Origin: Bacteroidales bacterium UBA1392
GTDB lineage: Bacteria; Bacteroidota; Bacteroidia; Bacteroidales; UBA932
NCBI GenBank assembly: GCA_002305275.1
Contig: DBQO01000026.1
Coordinates: 9,635 to 46,341 of the forward strand
Direction: 5' to 3'
Length of the DNA stretch: 36,707 nucleotides
Shown: one piece after another, positions 25,418 to 33,342 of the stretch
Layout of the letters: each line of letters starts with the position of its first letter
How positions within the stretch are numbered: position 1 is the first letter of the stretch
The notes under the pieces: generated by a model
Told to the model about the DNA's origin: nothing
Seen by the model: only the letters and a program-made list of their open reading frames with translations
Database searches by the model: none
Translations under genes and position numbers: made by a program

Positions 25418-27406
25418 ATGATAACTCCTCAATACGATATAATAGTGATTGGCGCAGGCCACGCAGGATGCGAAGCTGCCTTAGCAGCTGCAAGAATGGG
25501 TTCGAGAGTCCTGCTAATTACGAAAGACATGAACAAAATTGCTCAGATGTCTTGTAATCCGGCCATTGGTGGAATCGCAAAAGGACAGATAGTTTGCGAA
25601 ATAGATGCCTTGGGTGGTTACTCAGCCATTGTTACCGATGCCTCAACCATTCAATTCAGGATGCTCAACCTTTCAAAAGGTCCTGCCATGTGGAGTCCGC
25701 GTGCACAGTGCGATAAACTACACTTTTCCATGAACTGGCGCTATGTCCTTGAAAATACCTCAAACTTAGATATTTGGCAAGATACTGTAACCTCCATAAC
25801 CTTCAAGGAGTCCAATATTTCCGGTGTCCGTGTGGCTATGGGTGCAGAATTCGATTGTAAGATCGTTATTTTAACAACAGGTACCTTTCTAAATGGCAAA
25901 CTCTATATCGGAAATGAAGTTGTTCATGGAGGAAGGATGGGGGAGTCCCCTTCTCTGGCCCTGACTGAGCAACTATCAGCTCTCGGTTGTACTACCGCAA
26001 GAATGAAAACCGGCACTCCGCCCAGAATAGATGCCCGCTCGATAGATCTCTCTAAACTAGAAAAGCAGGATTTTGATCCAAATCCTTCCAAGTTCTCTTA
26101 CCTTCCATTTAAGACAAGTATTCAAAGGGGCAAGGAGCAGAAACCCTGCTACATTGTGCATACAAATAATAATGTGCATGATATTCTCCGTACCGGTTTT
26201 GAGCAATCTCCACTTTTCAGCGGAAAGATCAAAGGTATAGGCCCTCGTTATTGTCCCTCTATCGAAGATAAACTCAGAACCTTTGCCGGCAAAGAGTCTC
26301 ATCAATTATTTTTAGAGCCGGAGGGCTGGAATACCCACGAATATTATCTCCAGGGCTTTGCATCTTCGCTTCCTCTATCCGTACAGATCGATGCCCTGCA
26401 AGAGATTGAGGGATTGCGCGGTGTTAAGGTTTTTACTCCGGGGTATGCTGTAGAATATGACTTTTTTGATCCTACAGAGCTTCATCCCACGCTTGAGTCC
26501 AGGATTGTTCCAAACCTCTATTTTGCCGGACAAGTCAATGGTACTACCGGTTACGAAGAGGCAGCAGCTCAAGGATTGATGGCCGGAATAAATGCACATC
26601 TTAAACTCAATAATAAGGAGCCCTTTATACTAAAGCGTGATGAGGCTTATATCGGGGTCCTGATAGATGATTTAATTACGAAAGGCGTGGACGAACCTTA
26701 TAGAATGTTTACTTCACGCGCAGAATATCGCATTCTTTTAAGACAGGATAATGCAGACAACAGACTTACCGAGAAAGGATATCAATTAGGCCTTGTAGAC
26801 CAATTTAGATACCAGTTTACACGACTGAAGTATGATTTAATTTCTAACCATATTGACTTCGCTAATAATACTACCTTAACCCCGGAAGATGTTAATGATT
26901 ACCTAAGTTCCATTGACAGCGCCCTATTGTCACACAAGAAAAAGATTTCAGATCTTCTATCCCGTCCTTCCACATCTATTAGCGCTCTTCTCAAATATGT
27001 TCCACGTGGAACAATTATAGATTTTAATTTATCAGAAAAATTATCGAAAATATCATCTATTGAAACAGAGCAAATAAGAAATCTTTTAGAGATGCCTTGG
27101 GGCAAAACGGAGGGTAGAGGAGAGATAGATCCTGAATTTGTTTCTGAAGAGATACTCAAATCAGCTGAAATCAGTATTAAATATAAAGGTTATATAGATC
27201 GAGAGAACAATATAGCTGAAAAAATACGACGCCTCGAAAATCTCAGAATTCCGGATGACTTTGACTTTTCAAAAGTCACTTCTTTGTCCATGGAGTGTCG
27301 TATAAAGCTCAACAGATATCGTCCGCGTACAATCGCACAAGCTTCCCGCATTTCAGGTGTCTCTCCTGCGGACATTCAGGTATTATTAGTTTATTTCGGA
27401 AGGTAG
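25418..27406 (+). CDS. mnmG: tRNA uridine-5-carboxymethylaminomethyl synthesis enzyme MnmG
   Basis: MnmG (GidA) with MnmE adds carboxymethylaminomethyl to U34 of certain tRNAs, using FAD and methylene-tetrahydrofolate. The 662-residue protein has FAD motif GAGHAG (12-17), conserved SCNPAIGGIAKGQ, MKTGTPPRID, GPRYCPSIEDKL, FAGQVNGTTGYEEAAAQGL and TSRAEYRILLRQDNAD, plus the C-terminal helical domain that binds tRNA and MnmE (RPRTIAQASRISGVSPADI). It is somewhat longer than the typical 620-630. It begins immediately after the ybeY stop. Near its 3' end it contains an exact parS-like palindrome, described separately; the codons there encode VPRGT. mnmE is not in the window. Confidence 0.97.
   Translation: MITPQYDIIVIGAGHAGCEAALAAARMGSRVLLITKDMNKIAQMSCNPAIGGIAKGQIVCEIDALGGYSAIVTDASTIQFRMLNLSKGPAMWSPRAQCDKLHFSMNWRYVLENTSNLDIWQDTVTSITFKESNISGVRVAMGAEFDCKIVILTTGTFLNGKLYIGNEVVHGGRMGESPSLALTEQLSALGCTTARMKTGTPPRIDARSIDLSKLEKQDFDPNPSKFSYLPFKTSIQRGKEQKPCYIVHTNNNVHDILRTGFEQSPLFSGKIKGIGPRYCPSIEDKLRTFAGKESHQLFLEPEGWNTHEYYLQGFASSLPLSVQIDALQEIEGLRGVKVFTPGYAVEYDFFDPTELHPTLESRIVPNLYFAGQVNGTTGYEEAAAQGLMAGINAHLKLNNKEPFILKRDEAYIGVLIDDLITKGVDEPYRMFTSRAEYRILLRQDNADNRLTEKGYQLGLVDQFRYQFTRLKYDLISNHIDFANNTTLTPEDVNDYLSSIDSALLSHKKKISDLLSRPSTSISALLKYVPRGTIIDFNLSEKLSKISSIETEQIRNLLEMPWGKTEGRGEIDPEFVSEEILKSAEISIKYKGYIDRENNIAEKIRRLENLRIPDDFDFSKVTSLSMECRIKLNRYRPRTIAQASRISGVSPADIQVLLVYFGR
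26998..27013. promoter_or_regulatory. parS centromere-like site (ParB binding) inside mnmG
   Basis: TGTTCCACGTGGAACA is a perfect 16-bp palindrome. It equals the parS sequence known from Pseudomonas and agrees with the general TGTTNCACGTGNAACA form recognised by chromosomal ParB. parS sites cluster near the replication origin in most bacteria, and mnmG/gidA is often origin-proximal. Only one copy was seen in this window; parA and parB are not here. Confidence 0.8.
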
Positions 27407-27545
27407 GAATTCTTTCCTATTAACTATTTTAGGCTATTTTCTTGATTATCAGCGTTTTGTAGACTATAAACCTCTATGAAACACAACAGATCTGTTACAT
27501 TTTTTCAACAAATTCAGTATTTTTCTACCAGACAAAGTAGGTAGG

Positions 27546-27587
27546 CATAAAAACAAGCTGCAAATGTTCTTCGTGGCACGTTTGCAG
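27546..27587 (-). terminator. Intrinsic terminator of the acyl-CoA ligase/GNAT transcript
   Basis: Arms CTGCAAATG (27558-27566) and CGTTTGCAG (27579-27587) pair over 9 positions with one G-U, with a 12-nt loop. On the minus strand a T-rich tail follows (CTTGTTTTTA). It lies between the convergent mnmG and GNAT genes; the remaining bases of this 203-bp gap show no other feature. Confidence 0.65.
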
Positions 27588-27609
27588 TTCTGCTTGGCTT
27601 ACTTTAGCC

Positions 27610-28284
27610 TCAAAGAGGAAACGAAAATGTAGAATGTGTGGATTCTGTCGCGAAGCTGTCGTTCAATGACGAAAGCAACAGGTAGGGATACCGTGTGTCA
27701 TTCTGGATAGGAGAAGGAGGATTAAATATAGACTCTTCTATGATGTAATTCAGTAAGTAGTGGTTCCACTGAAAATAGTCCGACATCAATCTTTCGTCTC
27801 TTGTCAAAAACAAGCTGATCCCATCAAAATGGGAAATAAATGCCCGGTTTTCAAATAGAGGGAGTGACTCGGAATTTCGGTAGATATGTGTATTAAACCC
27901 AATTTTGTCATAGAATGAGACAATTTCTGCATTGGAAGGGTGGACAATCATAAATTTCCAGCCCTGTTGTTTGGCATTTTGTCTAATGTATGCTACAAGT
28001 GATTTGGCATAACCTCGACCACGATATGAGGGTAATGTTGCCAGGCCGCAAATGTATACTCCAGGATGAGAATCCCTATGTCCCCTGGTGCGCGAACTCG
28101 ATATATATGATATGCTCATAGTTTGCACCACAGAAACGGCCTTTCCATCCTGTTCATAAACAAGTGTGTGTCTTGGGTTGCAATTTTTTAGGAAGAAATC
28201 GACATACTCCTCGCTTGCATCAAAGCTCTTCTTGTAGATGTGGCGTATATCCGATATGTCCTGTTTTGTAGCTGAGCGAATCAT
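27610..28284 (-). CDS. GNAT-family N-acetyltransferase
   Basis: The 224-residue protein has the acetyl-CoA-binding motif A of the GNAT fold: a strand VYICGLATLPSYR followed by the pyrophosphate loop RGRGYAKSL (about residues 98-107), and motif B FYDKIGFNTHI (about 129-139) downstream. It begins MIRSATKQDISDIRHIYKKSF, the standard first strand and helix. The acceptor substrate cannot be predicted. The C-terminal 80 residues extend beyond the core GNAT fold. It lies 17 bp downstream of the acyl-CoA ligase gene and ends in a terminator, so it is the last gene of that operon. No signal peptide is visible. Confidence 0.85.
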   Translation of the reverse strand: MIRSATKQDISDIRHIYKKSFDASEEYVDFFLKNCNPRHTLVYEQDGKAVSVVQTMSISYISSSRTRGHRDSHPGVYICGLATLPSYRGRGYAKSLVAYIRQNAKQQGWKFMIVHPSNAEIVSFYDKIGFNTHIYRNSESLPLFENRAFISHFDGISLFLTRDERLMSDYFQWNHYLLNYIIEESIFNPPSPIQNDTRYPYLLLSSLNDSFATESTHSTFSFPL

Positions 28285-28301
28285 ATCTAAGTTTGGCTAT
28301 T

Positions 28302-30089
28302 CTAATCCTCTAATTTGTCACTCTTAAATATTTCGTTGATGAGATTTGCGTATTTTTTGTGGATGTTACGACGTTTGAGTTTGAGAGTCTGAGAGAGCAG
28401 ATCATTTTCGGCACTCCAGTCATCCAGCACAATCCTTTCACGCTTAATGGCTTCATGTGCCGCCAAAGTCTTGTTTACTTTCTCCACTTCAGAGTGAATA
28501 AGTTTTACAATCTCTTCGGCAGCGATGAGTTCCTGATCATTGTTGTATTCAATTTTGCGCTTCTGAGCATACTCCTTAAGTTTTGGAATAGAGGGAATAA
28601 TGATTGCAGAGGCAAATTTTTGGTTTTCTCCGAATACTATACAATTCTCTATATATGGGGACTCCTTGAGACGCGTCTCAATTACTTGAGGAGCTACATA
28701 TTTGCCCGCTGAAAGTTTGAATATCTCCTTTTTTCGGTCTGTAATCTTAAGATACTGACCATCAACAAGATAGCCTATATCGCCCGTGTGTAGCCAGCCT
28801 TCTGAATCTATTATTTGAGCTGTAGCTTCCGGATCCTTGTAGTAGCCGAGCATGATATGAGGTCCTCGAGTCAATATTTCGCCGTCTTCGGCAAATGAGA
28901 GCTCCGTACCTCCAAGCGCCTTACCTACGGTACCGATGACGTTTATGCCGTCAGCAGGGCTGTTTACTGCAATTACCGGGGAGGTCTCGGTCATGCCATA
29001 ACCTTCATAGATATGGAGCTTGGCTGCGTTAAAAGTACGCACAATCTTAGCCTGAATGGATGATCCGCCGGATACCACAATCATTTCCTTGCCTCCGAGA
29101 GCGGCTCTCCACTTGCTATATACGAGTTTATCATAGAGATTGCGCCTGGCTAAGTATAGTTTCTTTTTGTTGTAGAAGTCAAAATTGTTGGCAAACTTCC
29201 ATGCAAGTTTGTAGATTATTCTCTTGATTCCTTTCAGTTTCTTGCCGGCAGCCTCAAGCTTACCATACATCAACTCCAGTACACGGGGAACAGCACAAAA
29301 ACCGTCCGCTTTACTCTCTGCCAGGTCTGCAGCGATCGTGCTTAGAGACTCTGCATAGTAGATACCTATTGCCAGCTCCTGATATTCATAGTTCATTGTC
29401 CTCTCATATACATGACTGAGGGGGAGGAAACTGAGCATTTTATGGTTCCAGTTCCATACCTGGCGCACTGCATGCCCATGGGCATTGGAGGTGAGGTTGC
29501 GGTGAGAGAGCATTACACCTTTTGGCAACCCTGTTGTACCGGAGGTATAGACGATGCTGCAACACTCATCCGGAGATATTTCAGCCTTATTGCGTTCCAC
29601 GACGGGCGCAAATTGCTCTTTATGTTCAATTCCAAGCGCCTCGAGCCTGGGAAGAGAGAGTATCTCATCAGAGTCATCCATTATCATCAACTTGATATCA
29701 CGCTTTATCTCTGAAGCAATCGGAGCTATCTTGTTGTAGAGACTTTTTGTACCTACTATGATAATTTCGGCATCGGAATGATCAAAAATGTGCAGATAAT
29801 CTTTCTTACTCAACGTGCTGTACACCGGCACATGTATCATGTGGGCGAGATTTGACCCCATATCCACAAAATTCCACTCGGGACGATTGCTACAGATGGT
29901 AATTATCTTTGTTCCGGCCTTGTAACCGAGTGCCAGAAGACCATAGGCCACATTATGTGAGTGTTCAATGTAGTCATCAATGCTATATTTAATCCACCGG
30001 CCGTTTACTTTACGAGCCAGCATATCATCCTTTGGAGGAAAAGAGGCTTTCAAATTGGAAAGCAAGTCAAATGTGCGGGTAATTGTCAT
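28302..30089 (-). CDS. Long-chain fatty-acid CoA ligase (AMP-forming)
   Basis: Enzymes of this family activate fatty acids with ATP and coenzyme A through an acyl-AMP intermediate. The 595-residue protein has the ATP loop YTSGTTGLPK (181-190), the adenine-binding GYGMTET motif, the hinge region LHTGDIGYL with ITDRKKEIFKLSAGKYVAP, and the C-terminal lid. The length and motif spelling fit the plant-like/bacterial long-chain group common in Bacteroidota (FadD15-type). No membrane segment is evident. A -7 promoter element lies about 20 bp upstream, and the GNAT gene follows after 17 bp. Chain-length preference cannot be read from the sequence. Confidence 0.93.
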   Translation of the reverse strand: MTITRTFDLLSNLKASFPPKDDMLARKVNGRWIKYSIDDYIEHSHNVAYGLLALGYKAGTKIITICSNRPEWNFVDMGSNLAHMIHVPVYSTLSKKDYLHIFDHSDAEIIIVGTKSLYNKIAPIASEIKRDIKLMIMDDSDEILSLPRLEALGIEHKEQFAPVVERNKAEISPDECCSIVYTSGTTGLPKGVMLSHRNLTSNAHGHAVRQVWNWNHKMLSFLPLSHVYERTMNYEYQELAIGIYYAESLSTIAADLAESKADGFCAVPRVLELMYGKLEAAGKKLKGIKRIIYKLAWKFANNFDFYNKKKLYLARRNLYDKLVYSKWRAALGGKEMIVVSGGSSIQAKIVRTFNAAKLHIYEGYGMTETSPVIAVNSPADGINVIGTVGKALGGTELSFAEDGEILTRGPHIMLGYYKDPEATAQIIDSEGWLHTGDIGYLVDGQYLKITDRKKEIFKLSAGKYVAPQVIETRLKESPYIENCIVFGENQKFASAIIIPSIPKLKEYAQKRKIEYNNDQELIAAEEIVKLIHSEVEKVNKTLAAHEAIKRERIVLDDWSAENDLLSQTLKLKRRNIHKKYANLINEIFKSDKLED

Positions 30090-30110
30090 ATTTAAAAAAA
30101 GTTAGAACTC

Positions 30111-30118
30111 CAAAGTTA
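30111..30118 (-). promoter_or_regulatory. -7 element of the acyl-CoA ligase promoter
   Basis: Minus-strand TAACTTTG matches TAnnTTTG, 21 bp before the start codon. No clear -33 TTTG was found; the gcvH terminator lies just upstream. Confidence 0.45.
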
Positions 30119-30131
30119 ATAAATAACCCCG

Positions 30132-30176
30132 AAAAATAAAAATAAAAAACAAGGGAGGCCCTCGCTCGGACCTCCC
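30132..30176 (-). terminator. Intrinsic terminator of gcvH
   Basis: GGGAGG (30153-30158) pairs with CCTCCC (30171-30176), extended inward by two pairs after one mismatch. On the minus strand it runs into a long T-rich tail (30132-30151). It lies 26 bp after the gcvH stop. Confidence 0.8.
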
Positions 30177-30202
30177 TCAACACATCACATTTGATTTACA
30201 AA

Positions 30203-30577
30203 TCAGATTATTTCTTCATACTGCTTTGCAGATAGAAGAGTATCAATTTCCGAAGCGACGGAATACTTGATCTTAATCATCCACCCTGCTCCGTAGGGAT
30301 CGTTATTGACGAGCTCTGGAGCTCCTTCAAGTTCAGGATTGACCTCAACGATCTCTCCTGAAAGAGGCATTAAAGCGTCAGCAACAGTCTTTACAGCTTC
30401 AATCGCACCGAATATTTCATCCTTTTCCAAAAATTCACCCTCTGTCTGGATATCGACAAACACGATGTCACCAAGTTCGCTCTGTGCAAAATCGGTGATA
30501 CCTACTATGGCTGTGTCTCCTTCGATCTTAATCCACTCGTGATCTTTGCTATACTTGAGTTCTGCAGGAATGTTCAT
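30203..30577 (-). CDS. gcvH: Glycine cleavage system H protein
   Basis: GcvH shuttles the aminomethyl group of glycine on a lipoyl arm between the P, T and L proteins, and can serve as a lipoyl relay. The 124-residue protein has the full hybrid fold: YSKDHEWIKIEGD near the start, ELGDIVFVD, and the lipoyl lysine K63 in GAIEAVKTVADAL, then PLSGEIVEVN and DPYGAGWMIKI. The start MNIPAELKYSKDHEW was chosen over upstream in-frame ATGs because it fits the family N-terminus and lies 40 nt past the predicted transcription start. It is a single-gene unit, with its own promoter and terminator. gcvP and gcvT are not nearby. Confidence 0.96.
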   Translation of the reverse strand: MNIPAELKYSKDHEWIKIEGDTAIVGITDFAQSELGDIVFVDIQTEGEFLEKDEIFGAIEAVKTVADALMPLSGEIVEVNPELEGAPELVNNDPYGAGWMIKIKYSVASEIDTLLSAKQYEEII

Positions 30578-30623
30578 TATAAAACCGATTAAAATGTTAA
30601 AAACTGATTCCAAAAATGATTGT

Positions 30624-30655
30624 ACAAATATAGCATTAATATTTGAAACCAACAA
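30624..30655 (-). promoter_or_regulatory. Promoter of gcvH
   Basis: Minus-strand TTTG (plus 30652-30655), 20-bp spacer and TATATTTG (30624-30631) match the Bacteroidota consensus almost perfectly. It starts just 13 bp after the ruvA stop and makes gcvH independent of ruvA. Confidence 0.7.
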
Positions 30656-30668
30656 AAAAAACTCAAAA

Positions 30669-31265
30669 TCAGAGGAGTTTGAGTGCTTTTTTAATCAATT
30701 CCTCAAGAGAGATGGAAGGGCTCTCTTTTAAGAGCTTATCCAGAGCCTTTTCAACACTGGGCTTGGTGAAACCCAGGAGGACAAGCGCTGTGGCAGCTTC
30801 CTGACGTAGGGCGGAAGGAGCAGCTGCACCATCAAAGGGGAATCCTGTGGGGGAAATACCTTTGCCGACTTTATCCTGAAGCTCCAGAATCACCCGTTGT
30901 GCAGTCTTGATGCCAATACCTTTAACGCTCTTGATGCGGTTGACATCCTGAGTGACAATCGAGTTGAAAACTTCATCGGGTGTCATGCTGGAGAGCATCA
31001 TACGTGCCGTACCGGGACCGATGCCGCTTACTGAGATCAGATGACGGAACATGGTGCGCTCCTCTTTGTCAAAAAAGCCGAAAAGCAGCTCTTCATCTTC
31101 ACGAAGATGCTGGTGAAGGTAGAGTTTAACGCTCTCCTTACTTCCTCTCTGGAGGCTGGAGTAGGTTGTGAGAGAAATTAATATGTGATATCCGATGCCG
31201 CCCGCCTCTATGGTAACATCCGCGGGATTGAGTTCGACAAGTATGCCCTTGATATAGTCGTACAT
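30669..31265 (-). CDS. ruvA: Holliday junction DNA helicase subunit RuvA
   Basis: RuvA binds the four-way junction as a tetramer and loads RuvB. The 198-residue protein shows the OB-fold N-terminal domain (MYDYIKGILVELNP, residues 1-62), two helix-hairpin-helix motifs (SVSGIGPGTARMML, about 78-90; KSVKGIGIKTAQRV, about 112-125), and the C-terminal RuvB-binding domain (about 145-198). The acidic pin region between strands of domain I (REDEELLFGFFDKEER) is present. It diverges from sufS. It is not next to ruvB or ruvC here; in Bacteroidota these genes are usually scattered. Confidence 0.96.
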   Translation of the reverse strand: MYDYIKGILVELNPADVTIEAGGIGYHILISLTTYSSLQRGSKESVKLYLHQHLREDEELLFGFFDKEERTMFRHLISVSGIGPGTARMMLSSMTPDEVFNSIVTQDVNRIKSVKGIGIKTAQRVILELQDKVGKGISPTGFPFDGAAAPSALRQEAATALVLLGFTKPSVEKALDKLLKESPSISLEELIKKALKLL

Positions 31266-31329
31266 TCTCTTTTAGTTTAATTTTCATGTAAAAATATGCT
31301 TTTTAGGCCAAAAACCAAAGTTTGTTTAG

Positions 31330-31337
31330 TACTTTTG
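31330..31337 (+). promoter_or_regulatory. -7 element of the sufS operon promoter
   Basis: TACTTTTG followed by C matches TAnnTTTG and ends 6 bp before the sufS ATG at 31344, so the transcript would be nearly leaderless. This also rules against the in-frame upstream ATG at 31296 as the start. Confidence 0.5.
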
Positions 31338-31343
31338 CAAGTT

Positions 31344-32579
31344 ATGGAGATTATAGAACAGATACGCGAAGAATTTCCGGCGCTGCACCAGCAGGTCTGG
31401 GGCAAGCCGCTAATATATCTGGACAATGCCGCTACCACGCAGAAGCACCGCATGGTACTGGAATTGCAGGAGCGTATGAGTGCGCGCACCAATGCCAATA
31501 TCCATCGAGCACTGCATAAGCTAAGCGCTGATGCGACCGACCTCTATGAGGCGGGCCGTGAGGCGGTACGCAGCTTTTTGAACGCGGAGAGCAGGGAAGA
31601 GATAATCTTCACTTCCGGGGCAACTGCCGCCCTCAACCTGATAGCCTCTTCGCTTGTTCGCAGCCATCTGTCGAAAGGTGACAAAGTGCTGGTTGGTGAG
31701 GCTGAACATCACTCAAATATAGTCCCCTGGCAGCTTGCTTGCGACCAATACGGCCTATCGTTGGAGGTATTGCCGGTGGAGGAGAGTGGTGAGATCTCTT
31801 TGGAGCGGTTGAGTGGTCTGCTCAAGGCGGACAATCGTATCCGTTTGCTCTCAGTCAATCATATCTCCAACGTGTTGGGAATTATAAATCCGGTAGCTGA
31901 GATTGCGCGCATAGCTCACTCCAAAGGAGTATTTGTGGTTATAGACGGTGCTCAGGGAGTGGTACACGACAGAGTCTCTGTTCGGGAGATGGATTGCGAC
32001 TTTTATGTATTCTCGGGACATAAAATATATGCACCTGCCGGCATCGGAGTTCTATACGGACGACGTACGCTCCTCGAGAGCATGCCCCCCTATATGGGAG
32101 GGGGAGATATGGTGGATAGGGTAAGTTTCGGTCGCACCACTTACGCTCCGCTCCCGTTAAAATTTGAGGCGGGTACCCCTAATTTTGTAGCTGCGGCTTG
32201 TCTCAAACCGGCATTGGAGTTTGCAACTTCCGTTAGGGATGATGTGCAGGTACGGGAGCATGAAAAGAGGATTGTGAGTACTATGGTGCAGGAATTGCAG
32301 CAGATAGAGGGACTTAAGATACACGGTTTGCCACGGGATCTATCCTTAAAAGTGCCCATTTTCTCTCTGAGTATTGAGGGAGTTCATCCATCCGATCTCG
32401 CACAGATGCTCGACAAGATGGGTATAGCGGTACGCTCCGGATTCATGTGTGCAGAACCGCTTGTAAGCCGTTTTTCGGAGCATGGGTTGCTGAGAGTATC
32501 TTTTGCGCCATACAACACTTTTAATGAGTGTGAAATATTTATAAACAAGTTGAAACTTGTAACAAATATGTTAAAATGA
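31344..32579 (+). CDS. sufS: SufS-type cysteine desulfurase (group II)
   Basis: SufS removes sulfur from cysteine with pyridoxal phosphate and passes it via a persulfide to SufE for iron-sulfur cluster building. The 411-residue protein has YLDNAATTQK near the start, the EAEHHSNIVPWQ motif (H123 stacks on the cofactor), SGHK with the Schiff-base lysine K227, and the active-site cysteine C369 in RSGFMCAEPL. The common group II form is R-x-G-H-H-C-A-x-P, so here HH is replaced by FM. The start was set at 31344, because the promoter element lies just before it. It overlaps sufE by 4 nt. SufBCD genes are not adjacent. Confidence 0.93.
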   Translation: MEIIEQIREEFPALHQQVWGKPLIYLDNAATTQKHRMVLELQERMSARTNANIHRALHKLSADATDLYEAGREAVRSFLNAESREEIIFTSGATAALNLIASSLVRSHLSKGDKVLVGEAEHHSNIVPWQLACDQYGLSLEVLPVEESGEISLERLSGLLKADNRIRLLSVNHISNVLGIINPVAEIARIAHSKGVFVVIDGAQGVVHDRVSVREMDCDFYVFSGHKIYAPAGIGVLYGRRTLLESMPPYMGGGDMVDRVSFGRTTYAPLPLKFEAGTPNFVAAACLKPALEFATSVRDDVQVREHEKRIVSTMVQELQQIEGLKIHGLPRDLSLKVPIFSLSIEGVHPSDLAQMLDKMGIAVRSGFMCAEPLVSRFSEHGLLRVSFAPYNTFNECEIFINKLKLVTNMLK

Positions 32580-33028
32580 TTGAATCAAAGGCAAATATTA
32601 GGAGTATTAGCGAAATTGAGGAGGAAATTGTTTCCGAATTCACGATTTTTGATGAATGGCTCGACAAATATGAGTATCTGATCGAGTTGGGTAAAGAGTT
32701 GGAAAGTATCAATGAGAGTGATAAAACGGAAGAGAACCTTATAAGGGGATGCCAATCCCGTGTCTGGCTTGTCTGCCGAAATAGCGGAGGGCGCCTCTGG
32801 TTTGGTGCAGATAGCGACGCCGTCATCACCAAAGGCATAATCTCACTCTTGTTGAAGGTCTATAACGGCCAGAAATATGATGATATCCTGGCTTCCGATT
32901 TCTCATTCATAGAAAGGATCGGGCTTAAGGAAAATCTCTCCCCGACTCGTGCCAACGGCCTTTTGTCAATGATAAAACAGATTAAAGCTTATGCTTTGGC
33001 ATACAAAGAAAAGGAGGTACAACAATGA
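32576..33028 (+). CDS. sufE: Sulfur acceptor SufE
   Basis: SufE takes persulfide sulfur from SufS and stimulates its activity. The 150-residue protein has the expected SufE fold motifs: DKYEYLIELGKEL (about 30-42), then the sulfur-accepting C59 in ENLIRGCQSRVWLV, and the later helix LSPTRANGLLSMIKQIKAYA. Its ATG overlaps the sufS stop (ATGA), indicating translational coupling with its partner enzyme, and its own stop overlaps the next gene in the same way. The assignment is firm from C59 context and gene order. Confidence 0.95.
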   Translation: MIESKANIRSISEIEEEIVSEFTIFDEWLDKYEYLIELGKELESINESDKTEENLIRGCQSRVWLVCRNSGGRLWFGADSDAVITKGIISLLLKVYNGQKYDDILASDFSFIERIGLKENLSPTRANGLLSMIKQIKAYALAYKEKEVQQ

Positions 33029-33342
33029 TAGAACCTAAAAGCGATATGGAGAAGGATATAATCCTTGCGTTACAACAGGTATTTGACCCCGAAATTCCGG
33101 TTAATATCTACGAACTTGGCCTTGTTTACGGACTTGAGGTGGATAAAGCCAACAATGTCACAGTGACGATGACCCTTACTTCACCAAATTGTCCTGCGGC
33201 TGATCAGCTTGTGGAAGATGTCAAAACGGCCGTAGAGGATGTTCCCAAGGTGGCAGACGTGGATGTTAAAATAGTCTTTGAGCCCGAATGGAACATGAAA
33301 ATGATGAGCGAGGCGGCTCTTTTGGAGCTGGGGATGTTGTGA
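33025..33342 (+). CDS. DUF59/MIP18-family metal-sulfur assembly protein (SufT-like)
   Basis: DUF59 (PF01883) proteins such as SufT and the eukaryotic MIP18/CIA2 help deliver iron-sulfur clusters to target proteins. The 105-residue protein is a single DUF59 domain: FDPEIPVNIYELGLVYGLEV (about 20-39) and the conserved TLTSPNCPAAD with C56. C-terminal strand VKIVFEPEWNMKMMSEAAL completes the domain. It follows sufE with a 4-nt ATGA overlap, matching its expected role in cluster maturation. Its stop overlaps the GTG start of folK. Whether it is SufT or a related carrier cannot be told from sequence alone. Confidence 0.9.
   Translation: MIEPKSDMEKDIILALQQVFDPEIPVNIYELGLVYGLEVDKANNVTVTMTLTSPNCPAADQLVEDVKTAVEDVPKVADVDVKIVFEPEWNMKMMSEAALLELGML

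Noticed and set aside
30578..30655. 26-residue N-terminal extension of gcvH
   Set aside because: The region contains the gcvH promoter, and the family starts at MNIPAELKYS as chosen.
31296..31343. Upstream in-frame ATG as start of sufS
   Set aside because: The promoter element lies between it and the ATG at 31344, and the extra residues do not resemble SufS N-termini.
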